Part shown: positions 34,350-45,483 of the stretch, piece after piece
Layout of the letters: every line of letters starts with the position of its first letter
Position numbering within the stretch: position 1 is the first letter of the stretch
Program-made: the position numbers and the translations under genes
From: Aldrovandia affinis
Taxonomy: Eukaryota > Chordata > Actinopteri > Notacanthiformes > Halosauridae
DNA length: 64,000 bases
Assembly: GCA_029706075.1 (NCBI GenBank)
Contig: JAINUG010000052.1
Location: 2,197,498-2,261,497 of the forward strand
Reading direction: 5' to 3'
Notes under the pieces: model-generated
Database searches by the model: none
What the model was told of the DNA's origin: nothing
What the model saw: only the letters and a program-made list of their open reading frames with translations

Positions 34350-34751
34350 CAGTCAAGCCGGAAAGTCTGCACACCCCTTTCACCCTCTCCACGTTTCATT
34401 GCGTTACAGACTTATTCTACAATAGATTAAGTTCATTTTTTGTCTCAAAATTCTACACAAAATAGCCCATAATGACAAAGTGAAAACAGGTTTTAGACAT
34501 TTGTGCTAATTTATTAAAAATCAAAATGTAAAATATCACATGTACACAAGTGTGCACACCCTTTGATATGACACCCAAAAGTGAGCTGAGGTGCATTTTG
34601 TTTCCACTGATACTGCTTGAGATGTTTCTACAACTTGATTCTAGTCCACCTGTGGTAAATTAAATTGATTGGACATGATTTGGAAAAGCACACACCTGTC
34701 TATATAAGGTCCCACAGTTGACAGTGCATGTCAGAGTAAAATCCAAGCCAT

Positions 34752-35091
34752 GAAGTCCTAGGAACTCTCCATAGACCTCCGAGATAGAATTGTGTTGAGG
34801 CATAGATCTGGGGAAGGGTATAAAACATTGCTAAAGCATTGAAAGCACCCAGGAGAACAGTGGGCTCCATCATTGTGAAATGGAAGAAGTTTGTAACCAC
34901 CACAACTCTTCTTAGAGCTGGCTGTCTGGCCAAACTCAGTAACCGGGCAAGAAGGGCCATGGTCAGGGAGGTGACCAAGAACCCAATGGCCACTCTAAGA
35001 GAGCTTCAGAGTTCCTCTGCAGCGATGGGAGAACCTGGTAGAAGGACAAACATCTCTGCAGCACTCCATCAATTAGGCCTTTATGGTAGCA
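34752..35091 (+). pseudogene. Tc1 transposase, N-terminal part (left arm)
   Basis: The same protein start on the + strand: DLRDRIVLRHRSGEGY, then a frameshift (one base lost in the AAAACATTGC run), then APRRTVGSIIVKWKKF to MGEPGRRTNISAALHQLG. It stops at the loop of the foldback element before the catalytic domain. Confidence 0.88.
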
Positions 35092-35590
35092 CTTGGCATT
35101 CAGGCCAAAAAGTTCAATTTGTGTCTCATCAGACCGGATAATCTTTTTCCTGATGCTCTTAGAGTCCTTTAAGTGCCATTTGGCGAACTCCAGGTGGGCT
35201 GTCATATGCCTTTCACTCAGGATTAGCTTCCGTCTAGCCACTACCAAAAAGGCCTGATTGATGGAGTGGTACAGAGATGGTTGTCCTTCTGCCAGGTTCT
35301 CCCATCGCTGCAGAGGAATTCTGAAGCTCACTTAGAGTGGCCATTGGGTTCTTGGTCACCTCCCTGACCATGGCCCTTCTTGCCCGGTTACTGAGTTTGG
35401 CCAGACGGCCAGCTCTAAGAAGAGTTGTGGTGGTTACAAACTTCTTCCATTTCACAATGATGGAGCCCACTGTTCTCCTGGGTGCTTTCAATGCTTTAGC
35501 AATGTTTTTATACCCTTCCCCAGATCTATGCCTCAACACAATTCTATCTCGGAGGTCTATGGAGAGTTCCTAGGACTTCATGGCTTGGAT
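35090..35590 (-). pseudogene. Tc1 transposase, N-terminal part (right arm)
   Basis: Read on the minus strand this gives LRHRSGEGYKNIAKALKAP (first helix-turn-helix of the Tc1 paired-like domain), GSIIVKWKKF, RAGRLAKLSNRARRAMVREV (the start of the second helix-turn-helix, which binds terminal repeats) and, after a frame change near 35235, ERHMTAHLEFAKWHLKDS and IIRSDETQIELFGLNAK. The last contains the first catalytic aspartate (SDE) of the DDE triad. The second Asp and the Glu are absent because the sequence then turns back into the inverted arm. There is also a stop in the third codon region (MKS-stop) near the start. Not functional. Confidence 0.9.
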
Positions 35591-35982
35591 TTTACTCTGA
35601 CATGCACTGTCAACTGTGGGACCTTATATAGACAGGTGTGTGCCTTTCCAAATCATGTTCAATCAATTGAATTTACCACAGGTGGACTAGAATCAAGTTG
35701 TAGAAACATCTCAAGCAGTATCAGTGGAAACAAAATGCACCTCAGCTCACTTTTGGGTGTCATATCAAAGGGTGTGCACACTTGTGTACATATGATATTT
35801 TACATTTTGATTTTTAATAAATTAGCACAAATGTCTAAAAACCTGTTTTCACTTTGTCATTATGGGCTATTTTGTGTAGATTTTTTAGACAAAAAATGAA
35901 CTTAATCTATTGTAGAATAAGTCTGTAACGCAATGAAACGTGGAGAGGGTGAAAGGGGTGTGCAGACTTTCCGACTTGACTA

Positions 35983-36916
35983 TATCCTAGATGGCATATA
36001 TGTTCTAATCAGTATACCTTTTTTAACCAGTACACCAGAGTGCATTCTTAATAGACATTGCAATGGTACAGGTGTGAGCAGAAAATCAAAGCCATGGTAC
36101 TCGTACCTTTGTCCAGACATGATCTGATGTCCCAGCCCACAAGTTGTGTCACGGACACAAAAGGGGAACGGGAAGAGGGCTTTACGCCCATTGTTCTGCA
36201 CATGCCCAAATGTTATGGACTGGTGTGTGTCGACTCACTGTTGACGGATTTGCAGGAGCGTGTTATTTTTTGCGAAGTGAAAGGTGACCTCTCCCCCTCT
36301 TCAATCTCTGCACTTGATCTCTCTTACCGTTCTGAACAAAACAAAAGGTTTATTACCACAGGATGCAGCTGTTCTGGTGAATATGAATATATATAAAAAT
36401 AAAAAAAAGAAGTGGGTTTGATATAAAGTGTTTCCACACAGTCCATCTATCTGTATCTGATAACAGAGGGGCCTTAACTACCTGGGCGAAGGAACATTTG
36501 AAAGAGGTGTGAGAGAGACGACTGATTGAGATTAAACCGGCAACCGCTCAATGCAAATCAAGGTGCAGATAACGTGACGGGGGGGGTCGGCGGGGCGGAG
36601 GATTGAAAAATATTGTGCAGGCCAGAATAATGGGGACGGCTGTGTATCTCTGTTTGACCTTTTTTATTTTTGTTTTATTTTTTGCTTGGAGACGTTAGGG
36701 GGCTGTGACAAAACTGAATTACAGCGAGGTGTTTTGAAAAATGCCAGCAGATGATCCCTTACATTCTAGTTCACGTCAAAGATGATGCGCACTCATGATG
36801 TTGTGGGATCTGCGAGCATGTGCATTTGATCGCGATTGGAGTTGGAGATTAGACATTGTGAGTCTGTGGGTGCTAGAATGATGTATGGTTTCAGTGCCGT
36901 CTATAAAAGGCAAAGC
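35983..36916. other. Intronic sequence
   Basis: No gene recognised. 36440-36600 (TGATTGAGATTAAACCGG, CTCAATGCAAATCAAGG) is enhancer-like. The 112-codon + frame at 36058-36396 has no known domain. Confidence 0.35.
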
Positions 36917-37296
36917 AGGGGCGGCGGATAGTGTAGCGGTCTAACGCACTGTATTTTGGCTGGTCCGATACGGTGTGTGCTGCCTGTTAGGGACATGGTT
37001 CGAAACCCATCTCTACCAGATCGGTCCTGGTCGTCAGCCCCGACCGGGGGTGGCAATTGGCTGTCCGCTCCTAAGGGAGTGAGTTCGCCGTGAAGCACGT
37101 AAGGGTGTCTCCAGAACGTGGGTGGGCGAATTCCGTCTCGAAGGAGGCGGTGTTCGCTGCCCACGGAGAATTCGCTTGCCTCGTAGAGATGAGCAGTGGA
37201 CTTGTGTGGGGAGGGTAAATCTAAATAAATAGAGGGTGTAATTGGCTACTAAATTGGGAGAAAAACTGGAAAAAATCTGAAACAAATTTTCGAAAA
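36917..37296 (+). mobile_element. SINE family B with 12-bp TSD
   Basis: AAAAGGCAAAGC (36905-36916) and AAAAGACAAAGC (37297-37308) flank it, with one mismatch. Head GGGCGGCGGATAGTGTAGCG, box B GGTTCGAAACCC, and a complete tail GGCTACTAAATTGGGAGAAA. Confidence 0.93.
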
Positions 37297-37308
37297 AAAA
37301 GACAAAGC

Positions 37309-37616
37309 TGCAGCATGTGGGCCAGAAGATATTATTTCCTGCTCTCTGTTCCACATTTGAGTTTGGGGCTCGTTGTCCTTTTTATCTCAAGCCTTATCTT
37401 ATCGGATCGATTGTAAATGGGTAGTTATTTAGGATAACACAAGCACGGTGCTCCCGTCCTTCAACAAACAGAGATAACCTATCTTAGGGGAAAATGCGAG
37501 TGCAACAGCAACTAAAACACAAAACTTGAATTTTCCTAACATTGTAAGTAAGTAAGCAAGCAAGCAAGCAAGAATCTCTGAAAAAAATAATTATATATAT
37601 ATATATAATGTTAGCG
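37309..37616. other. Intronic sequence with a GTAA/GCAA microsatellite
   Basis: A tetranucleotide run GTAAGTAAGTAAGCAAGCAA lies at 37544-37571 and TA at 37592-37608. Nothing else was recognised. Confidence 0.5.
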
Positions 37617-37842
37617 GCAATGTTAGCATAATGGTTAAGGGACTGGGCTTGTAACGCAAAGGTTGCAGCTTCGATCCCAGGTGGGGACAATGCCATTGTA
37701 CCCTTGAGCAAGGTACTTAACCTGAATTGCTTCAGTAAAATATCCAGCTGTATAAATGGATTGTATGTAAAGCAATGTGGAACTGTAAGTTGCTCTGGAT
37801 AAGAGCGTCTGCTAAATGCCTGTAATGTAATATAATGTAATA
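37617..37842 (+). mobile_element. tRNA-derived SINE, family C
   Basis: TAGCATAATGGTTAAGGGAC (box A) and GCAGCTTCGATCCCAGG (box B) form a tRNA-like head. The body CCCTTGAGCAAGGTACTTAA and the core TGGATAAGAGCGTCTGCTAA end in ATGTAATGTAATATAATGTA repeats. A 3' fragment of the same family is inserted in a Tc1 at 60401. Confidence 0.9.
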
Positions 37843-37864
37843 TATATATATATATATATATATA

Positions 37865-39073
37865 CACTACCGGTCTAAAGTTTTATAACACCCCCATTTT
37901 CCAGTTTTTACTGAACTTTAAGCAGTTCAAGTCCAGTGAATAACCTGAAATGGTACAAAGGTAAGTGGTAAACTGCCAGGGTAAAAATAAAAAAAAGTTT
38001 AGGTTACAAAAAACTGAAAAATAATGTACATTTCAAAGTTATTAAAAAAAGGCCCTTTTCTGGGAACAAGTAATGGGTTAACGTGGGTTAACTGGATCCA
38101 GCAAAAGAGCCCCAGACCATCACGCTTCCTCCTCCATGTTCGACAGTTGGTGTCACACACTGAGGAACCATCCTTTCGCCTACTTGACAGCCTACAAAAA
38201 CCTTTAAAAATGTCACCATTTCAAATTTAATCCACTGGTGGTGCTTCATGGCCCAGGCAAGCCTCTTTTTCTTATTTTTCCATCTTAGCAATGACTTTCT
38301 TACTGCCACTCGACCTGTCAAACCTGCAGCTCGAAGTCTTCTCTTCACAGTTGAAACTGAGACTTCCTTACTTCGACCAGTATTAAGCTGTGCTTGAAGC
38401 TGTTGTCCTGTGAGCCACCTATCACACAAGCTATTGACTCTCAGAAACTTGTCTTCTGATTTTGTTGTGGCTTTGGGTCTGCCAGACCTCTTACTGTCAG
38501 AGTTTCCTCCAGTTTCCAAGTGCTTTTTGATGGTGTAGGAAACTACTCACTGACACTTTGGCCTTCTTTGCAATTTCTCTAAAGGAAAGACCTACACTTG
38601 TAAGGGTTATAATGGTCTGTCTGTCTGTCTTTGTTAATTGCTCTTTTCTTGCCATTATGATAGCAATATACTACTTCCTGCAGTGCAATGTTGTCCAAAT
38701 AATGCTTCAGAGGGTGTAGTAACACAGTCTGTTACAACACTGCTTTTATACAGACAGAGTAAGTAAGTAATCAACAACATTTGGGACACCTGTAGGAATT
38801 GTTTGCATCAACTTTCAAGGCTTAATTTACTTCCATTGCTGCAGAACAGCTGTAAGTTGTTAACCAATTACTTGTTCCCTGAAAACTGCCTTTTTTATAA
38901 CTCTGAAATTTACATTATTTTTAAGTTTTTGGTAACCTCAACTTTTTTCTTTAACCTCTGGCAGTTTACTGCTTACCTTTGTACCATTTCAGGTTATTCA
39001 CTGGACTTGAACTGCTTAAATTTCACAAAGAACTGGAAAAATGGGGGTGTTCTAAAACTTTTGACCAGTAGTG
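37865..39073. mobile_element. Internally deleted Tc1 element, inserted in a (TA)n tail
   Basis: Termini CACTACCGGTCTAAAGTTTT and the complement ending ACTTTTGACCAGTAGTG sit between TA target bases. Long inverted repeats cover about 180 bp at each end. The 1.2-kb length and missing catalytic residues mark it as non-autonomous. A second, shorter member of this family is at 46921-47766. It sits in the TA run that ends the family C SINE. Confidence 0.93.
38088..38656 (-). pseudogene. Tc1 transposase, deleted
   Basis: The start at 38656 (MARKEQLTKTDRQTI) leads into the first helix-turn-helix. A frameshift near 38545 is followed by an open frame from 38519 with KRSGRPKATTKSEDKFLR, VSTVKRRLRAAGLTGRVAVR and KKRLAWAMKHHQW. 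After HHQW the expected segment with the first catalytic Asp (WTDES, seen in the sister copy at 47284) is deleted, and the frame resumes at GERMVPQCVTPTVEHGGGSV + MVWGSFA. The second Asp and the Glu are missing. It cannot be active. Confidence 0.88.
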
Positions 39074-39081
39074 TATACATA

Positions 39082-39985
39082 TATAAACATCGAACAAAAA
39101 GTTCGGAAATTTGTGTTTGGTAGATTATTTCTCTGTTGTAACAATGCTTCTTGGCAATACATTTTATACCGTTGGAAAGCCTGTTTATTTCCCTTTTAAA
39201 TGGTGCCCCATTTGTAAGGAACATGCATTTATGGGATGAGCAGCACAGCTGAGTATGTGGGTTGCGCCCATGAAAAAATTGCCAAATTTTCTCTGCCAAT
39301 GCCAGACAGCTTATTCTGCTGTTGCTATTGACTCTTGTTTGGTGTTTTTTGGTGGATTGGATGATTGAAGTCTATCAGTAACAAGGAAGAAACAAGACAT
39401 ATTGGCAATTTTACAATTTATTCATTTAACAAACAGTCAGGAGCCTCAGTAGCGTGTGGAAGAACTGGAAAACAGGAAAAACGAGGCTTGTCATCATTGG
39501 AGGCAATCTCAATGCAGAGAGATATCGAGATGAGATTCTGCAACCAGTGGCAATCCCATATCTCCACAGTCTGGGACCGAACTCCATCCTCCAAGATGAC
39601 AACGCTCGCCCCCACAGAGCGGGGTTTATCAGAGACTACCTCCAGAATTTGGGAGGAGAGAGAATGGAATGGCCTGCCAACAGTCCTGACCTCAACCCAA
39701 TTGAACACTTGTGGGATCAGCTTGGGCGTGGTGTTCGTGCCAGAGTGACCAACACAACCACGTTGGCTGACTTGCGACAAATCCTGGTTGAGGAGTGGAA
39801 TTGCATCCCACAGCAGTGTGTGACCACGCTGGTGACCAGCATGAGGAGGAGGTGCCAGGCTGTTGTGGCTGTGTATGGTTCTTTCACACGCTACTGAGGC
39901 TGTTTGTTAAATGAATAAATTGTACAATTGTTTCTTCCTTGTTCTACCAAACACAAATTTCTGAACTTTTTGTTCGGTGTTTATA
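39082..39985. mobile_element. Second defective Tc1-family element, abutting the first
   Basis: The termini CGAACAAAAAGTTCGGAAAT and its complement are preceded and followed by TATA. The element begins eight bases after the end of the previous Tc1, so the two are back to back. Behind the outer 44-bp terminal repeat, the left side carries a second inverted copy of the right end (39380-39465 versus 39878-39943), separated from the terminus by about 255 bp. This suggests a rearranged left end. Confidence 0.88.
39454..39897 (+). pseudogene. Tc1-like transposase, C-terminal catalytic half
   Basis: The 147-codon open frame ends in a normal stop after GSFTRY. It contains ILQDDNARPHRAG with the second catalytic Asp and PANSPDLNPIEHLWDQLGRG with the catalytic Glu. 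The spacing between them is 34 residues, the DD34E signature of Tc1. GNLNAERYRDEILQPVAIPY precedes it, as is usual. The first Asp and both helix-turn-helix domains are missing because the 5' half was lost in the rearrangement. The frame is undamaged by stops over 147 codons, so the deletion derivative may be fairly young. The apparent start Met is accidental. Confidence 0.9.
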
Positions 39986-39989
39986 TACA

Positions 39990-40330
39990 TTTAATGTCTG
40001 GGAAAGAGTTCAGGCTTGTTCATAATATCACTAAGACCTTATTTTCATCACTGGTCACCCATCTCAGCAAACTAATCAATGAGCCATGCCCTCCCATCGC
40101 TGCTAAAAAGAAGGAAAAAAAGGAAAAACAAACCAGCGATAATCCCTCAGTTAAAAGGTTATTTGGCTTGTTAAAAGCAATTTTGTTAATTTATTTACTC
40201 TCTGCAGAGAGATAAAGGGAAGGAACAATTAGGAATTTTAGGTGAGAGATTTTTAAAAGGGCAATGACATCGGGTTAATATTTTATAAGGCCTGATTGGC
40301 ATTAGGCTGGGGAAAGCCTCTCTTTAGTGA
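39990..40330. promoter_or_regulatory. Candidate conserved intronic enhancer
   Basis: Repeat-free DNA directly after the Tc1 cluster, with CAAACTAATCAATGAGCCAT, CCAGCGATAATCCCTCAG, TTTTGTTAATTTATTTAC and CGGGTTAATATTTTATAAGG. Motif-rich and of balanced composition. Inference only. Confidence 0.3.
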
Positions 40331-41514
40331 GACAAGGCCTAGTAGTTTGTGCACTCCTGGTTCAGAAATACTGTATGCGGGAATACAGTGTGTCTGAAAT
40401 CTAAAAAAAATTCCCCTCAAAGAAAATGATTACAAATTATTTTTTCTATGAACCTACACCAGTTGTTACAATTACCAGGGTAAAAACAGAACCATTGTTA
40501 AAGCAATTAAAGATGTTATATTTTACATACACTTTAATAATATTTTTAAATGTGACATTGAGGACTATCCTTTGTGTTCAATAACATTAAAAATAGTTTC
40601 TTAACTGCAGAATCAAAGACATGTACAAAATGCCATTGATGTACTCAAAAAATAGTTAGCAGTTGTTGTTAACTGTTGTCATATTAAACGTACCCAAATT
40701 GTTGCACTGAATGTTTTCAGACATCTAAAAGAGTGAACCTTTTTTTTGTCCATGAGAGAGACAATTTGCTAATGTTAAAATGAAAGATCTGACATATTGC
40801 AGTCCTCCTGCTGTGCAAAAATCCACAGTCTGCTTGTCTGGCCATCTGAGAAATATGAAAGAAAGCATTTGGAAGCTTTATTGTCTGTACATTAAACAAA
40901 AATAAATTAAACTACACATTTTTTGGCCTCAGAAGTTGAGATTCAAAGATTTTTGAGGATTTTTTTAGGCTGTTGATAAGTGCGACCATGCTAATGTAGC
41001 CAGGAAGTGTAGACACAACCTTTGAGGCTTGATATGCAGTTTTTATGCATTTAGTCATTTTCATAGATTCATAGTCATCATTTTCAACAACAGCAAGCGT
41101 TTGTGAAATATTTACTCTGAAGTGGACTACATATTACAACCATTTTATAATAGAAAATAGTTATAAATATAGTGAGGACTACATCAAGTTTGTGCAATAA
41201 TTCAAGTGCCACATTACAATGTAATTAAGCATTGTGTTGGGTCCAGGGGCATGTAATTGTATCAGTACCAAGCAGTTAATATGCATATTCATACACGTAC
41301 TTGTACTCATACTCAGAAAACTTAAACTTGGAAATGGGTGGGAATGATAATTGGTGGTACAGAAAACGAATGATGATTGACATGTTAAGATATTAAAGGG
41401 GGAGTCCTGACAACTTTTTTGATCGTGCATTTTTTTACCACGTGTTGTGCGTAGCTAATATGTGAAACATACTATAGTTTTAGTCCTATTGTTTATTATT
41501 TACATTTACATTTT
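40331..41514. other. AT-rich intronic sequence
   Basis: No gene, RNA gene or transposon recognised. Confidence 0.35.
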
Positions 41515-41674
41515 AATCATTTAGCAGATGCTCTTATCCAGAGTGAAAAGTACATTTAAACATCGTAAGATTAATCATGGTTAGCACAAAGAGATCAGTG
41601 TAGTAACACTGCAGTAGACATCATTGTTGGCAGCTGCACACTGTACCTGTAACACAGGGAGAGAAAAGGTTAGT

Positions 41675-41697
<23 letters not shown>
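41515..41697 (-). repeat. Interspersed repeat with teleost SINE-like tail (copy 2)
   Basis: Matches 5530-5712 along its length, including CATCGTAAGATTAATCATGG, GATCAGTGTAGTAACACTGC and CACCTGTAACACAGGG-like sequence. It is followed by (TA)n at 41676-41697. Confidence 0.75.
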
Positions 41698-41707
<10 letters not shown>

Positions 41708-42439
41708 CAATTGTAAACATGTAAACAGTATTATAGATAGATTTATTATTTTAATTTAATTTATTATACACTTTATTAAATATTATAAACCATTTGACAA
41801 ACTGGCTGGCAAATATTAATCGGTCTTTTAAAAGTGTAAAAGTGTAAAACTGCTTATGCCCCAAACTCGCAATTTGGATGTAATTTGATGAAGATGGTTG
41901 ATGGAAACAAAGATTGATGTGTAATCTGTATTCCTTCATTGTCACTTTAGGACGTGGTCCCCCTGAAGAAATTAGCGCACGGCAGTGGCGACGACATCAT
42001 TAATGTTGGCCAACTAATTTGGTCAGTCGAATGCACAGTTTGGCTGTGATTGAATGAAACTATCAGCGGGAATGTGTGGACTGCATTAGTGATCGTGTTG
42101 AAAAGTAAATACGCGCGGGCACAGGAGGAACGGAGGTTGGGAAAAGAACTGTAAATTAGCTAGATAGCTACCTAATACTCTGGGGGGCAGAAATGGACAG
42201 AATCAAGCACCATTTAGTGACACTGGAGAAGCCATTTGAGAAAGCAATTGTGTTGTGCAAATTAAATTATGATGATGAAAATAACTTAATCAAAAGAACA
42301 TTCAGACTTTGTATTTTTCTGCAGGGGCTTGCTGGTCTAGCTCTTGCTTCTGTGCAGATCAATTGTATTTTTTCCGTCACTGAGAATGGAACCCCAAGCC
42401 AGTTTAGCTTTAGCTTAGCTCATACCACACAGCTGTAAA
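41698..42439. other. Intronic sequence
   Basis: No gene recognised. The 81-codon + frame at 42193-42438 has no known domain. Confidence 0.35.
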
Positions 42440-42722
42440 ACTAGTTTATTTTATTTCTTTATTTTATAAAAGGGACAGCACATAGTAATAAACATGTCCG
42501 CAAAAAAGCGTCAATGAGTACAATGCTAGAGTTAGCTTGAGAGCTAGTTCTCATCTGTAATCCCTTGGCAGGTGAAAGATTGATACAAGACAGTTACAGA
42601 TTCATACAGTAAATTACATTTCAATATAGGAGAGTATAAAAAGAGTGTAGGCCAGATAAACAAGAGCAAAACAACAAAAAAGGTTCATAATCAGACACTT
42701 CCTATTTACAACATTACAAGGT

Positions 42723-43045
42723 TCAATGAGAGCATTGATTTACTTTCAGCCAACACTTACATTTTTGTGTGAAGGTGTGATAATTGTCGCTTGACCTGAT
42801 GTCTGTGGGTATAGTATTCCAAAAATAAGATGGTTGGACAGAAAATATATTCAGCCTGTGTTTTGTCTTCATCAGCTTTTTTACTTTAGCTGGGGAGGGG
42901 AAAGAAAACAAACAGTCTTGCAAAACCTTTTCACTTAGCCTACTACAGTCTAGCACATGCCATAAATTCCTAAACATGAAACGGGAACAATTTTGTGCTT
43001 TGAACCACATCATCAAACTTGTAGGTGAACCTATAGGTAAAAACT
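42723..43045 (-). pseudogene. LINE ORF2 C-terminal fragment
   Basis: The minus-strand frame includes KKLMKTKHRLNIFSVQPSYF followed by WNTIPTDIRSSDNYHTFTQK and CKCWL before a stop. A Trp-Asn-x-(I/L)-Pro-x-x-(I/L)-Arg motif followed by a short lysine-rich helix is characteristic of the extreme C terminus of many non-LTR retrotransposon ORF2 proteins, after the reverse transcriptase domain. No catalytic motif is present in the fragment. Confidence 0.65.
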
Positions 43046-43048
43046 GGG

Positions 43049-43199
43049 TACTGTGGCTCAGTAGGTAGAGCATGGCGCTGGCAACGTTTAGGTTGTGAGT
43101 TCGATTCCCATTGGGACCACATATACTGAAAAATGTATGCATTCACTGCTGTAAGTTGTTTTGGATAAAAGTGTCTGCTAAATGGCATATGTAAATGTA
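43049..43199 (+). mobile_element. SINE family A, copy 7, inserted in the LINE fragment
   Basis: GTGGCTCAGTAGGTAGAGCA, box B GAGTTCGATTCCC and tail GGATAAAAGTGTCTGCTAAA. The surrounding LINE-like sequence lies on both sides. Confidence 0.92.
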
Positions 43200-43330
43200 T
43201 GTATGGCTTGTGGCGCAAAAGTTATTCTTTTTTCCTCAACTATAGATTTGTTGTAATGTCTCTGAGCATCCCATTTCACTTCAGTGATAAAGGGAGCATA
43301 CACAGTTCATCCACTTTATCGCGTGCCGTT

Positions 43331-44720
43331 ACATGGATGGCAGGATTTTAAGCCAAAAAAAAACCAACAGCCAGGTATTGCACTATTACCCTCCTGATTG
43401 ATTGATTATTATTTATCTACAAAGGATACCGGGCCTGATTACTTCTCAAGTGCTCCAGCTCAGGAAAGTATATTACCATATCTGTAAGGAAAACATTGGT
43501 AGTCGTACAGAATTGTACATTTTCCCAAAAACTAGCAAGTATGGTGGTATGACAACTCTAATGATGGTATCGTTCGAGCTAAGGTGTGTTGCACTAAATG
43601 GTTGTCGGGGCACGTAGGGCAACTGTTATCAAGTGTTTTAACTCACTGCGAGCTTTCTTGAGAGTGTGGGCAAGACGGGAATGATTAATACAAATGGGAT
43701 CAAGTGCTTTAATAGCATTGTTGCATTGAAATTGGAACTTTATGGAGTGTATTGTTTGCGTATAATCTGATTGCTTTAGCGGGTGGGTGGTGTGTTGGAA
43801 TAGTATCAGATTTCAGCTTGAACTGCCGGGTCAACACGGACCGAGTCCATTAAAGGAAGCAGGGGTTCAGGGAAAGTTCACGGCTATTTTCTTTTCACCG
43901 TGGTGGTTTGCGAAACAAAAAAAGGAGAAACCCCTTACATTTGTAGCACGTTTGCCACTCGGGACCGTGGGGGCTAGCGCGGTCTGCTCTGTTTCCTGAG
44001 GAACGCCAGGCCAGTGATTATCTGCGGTGTAAACAGAGGAAACCCATTTGATGGGTTTAAAAGAAAAACACAACATTTGCAACGATACAGGAAACAAAAT
44101 ATGGAATGCATTTAATCCGTAAAAAAGCAGTATCTCAGAGCAATGGATTGCCAAACAATTATATGCGTTCATTTCTAGCATGAGCCCTTTTTAAACTTTT
44201 TATATAGGCCTATATATACTGTATATGTATATATTTTTTATTATTTTTATTTTATTTTTTATTTTACATGCTTTGTTTATAAACATAAAAGTGGCCATGG
44301 GAATGTATCTCCTGTTACTGTCAAGTGACTTTTTCAGCAGTAAAACCACCACTGTACGCGAAAATAAAAAATGCCCAGTACTGTGAGCAACACTAGAAAA
44401 ATGCACTTTAAGCTAAACCCATTCTTAGACCTGCCCTAATTTGATTCTGACCCAAGGCCACTGAAATGGCAACTGGCATCGCTAACAATAACTTGATTTA
44501 AGGGCTGAATTACAACTCCCAGACGTAACACACTTTTTGAAAATAAATATTTTCCAATAAACACGGTATCCATTGCCGGTCGCGTCCTCTGTACCGTGTT
44601 CTCCCTGTGAATGCCTGCGTATCAGCGTCTGTCAGTCAAATGTATTCACTGACTGTTGGAGGCGCCTTTAATCCAAACCGAATGCCAGCCTTGCCAATAC
44701 ATTTTTTGTTTGCTACTTTT
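43331..44720. other. Intronic sequence
   Basis: No gene or transposon recognised. An AT-rich tract lies at 44205-44275. Confidence 0.35.
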
Positions 44721-44892
44721 AACTTTTTTCATTCAATAAATGAAGTGATCATTTAAAAACTGTATTTTGTGTTCACTCGGGCTCTCCTTGTCTTATATTA
44801 CATTTTGTATGAAGATCTGAAACCATTCAATGTGACAAATATGCAAAAATAGAGGAAATCAGGAAGGGGGCAAATACTTTTTCACAGCACTG
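44721..44892. mobile_element. Tc1-type MITE, right half only
   Basis: From TTCAATAAATGAAGTGATCA-like sequence to the terminus TACTTTTTCACAGCACTG next to TA, it matches the right arm of the complete MITE at 57013-57423. The left arm is missing. Confidence 0.85.
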
Positions 44893-45200
44893 TATATATA
44901 TATATATTGTGTGTGTGTGCGTGTGTGCGTGCGTGCGAGCGTGCGTGCGTGCGTGCGTGCGTATGTGCGTATATATGTATATATCGCCCTCACAATTCTA
45001 GACTCGGCCTAAAGTACTCCTCTGAGCACAGCATTACGTATAATAATGCAGACGTCTTTTCACCACAAAAAACAAAGATACTACTGCTGCTGGTACTGCT
45101 ACTACTATTACTATTACTACTACTAATGCTAATGCTAATAATAATAATAATTATTATTATTATTATAATAATACATTCACCCATACACATACACATAATA

Positions 45201-45259
<59 letters not shown>

Positions 45260-45260
45260 A
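44893..45260. repeat. Cluster of microsatellites
   Basis: TA (44893-44907), GT with GCGT blocks (44908-44962), trinucleotide ACT/GCT/AAT runs (45078-45170) and CA (45205-45257) follow in close succession. The poly-Leu/poly-Ile frames are artefacts. Confidence 0.93.
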
Positions 45261-45483
45261 TATGTATATACGTGTGTGTATTAGACCATGTCACTCATTG
45301 CAAAATCAACGGGAGCTTGTGTTGGCTCGATTTCTTTTTGTTTTTTAGGAAAAGATCATGAGGGACGGAGCCCCAAAAAATTGTACAGCACCTGCACTGA
45401 TTCAAAGAACTCTGCCGCGGTTGTATGTTTTTAACGCAGTCCACCAAAACAAGATTTAGACGATGAGTGTGGATATACAGTGC
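45261..45483. other. Intronic sequence
   Basis: Nothing recognised. Confidence 0.35.

Larger units (their letters stand above)
34350..35982. mobile_element. Foldback Tc1 element (two inverted copies of a transposon 5' half)
   Basis: It begins CAGTCAAGCCGGAAAGTCTG and ends with the complement (CAGACTTTCCGACTTGAC), between TA dinucleotides (34348-34349 and 35983-35984), the Tc1/mariner target. The left arm 34350-35091 is the inverted complement of 35246-35982, giving a potential hairpin with a stem of about 740 bp and a loop of about 154 bp. Each arm carries the Tc1 terminal repeat, the leader and the start of the transposase gene. The right arm reaches further into the gene than the left. No 3' half of the gene is present, so the element is non-autonomous. 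Confidence 0.93.
42440..43330 (-). mobile_element. LINE fragment, 3' end, interrupted by a SINE
   Basis: On the minus strand a reverse-transcriptase-ORF C terminus is followed by a 3' UTR ending near 42440 in A-rich sequence. A family A SINE (43049-43199) interrupts it, and upstream protein-like sequence seems to resume beyond the SINE at 43200-43290. The clade is not assigned. 5' truncation is typical for LINE copies. Confidence 0.6.
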
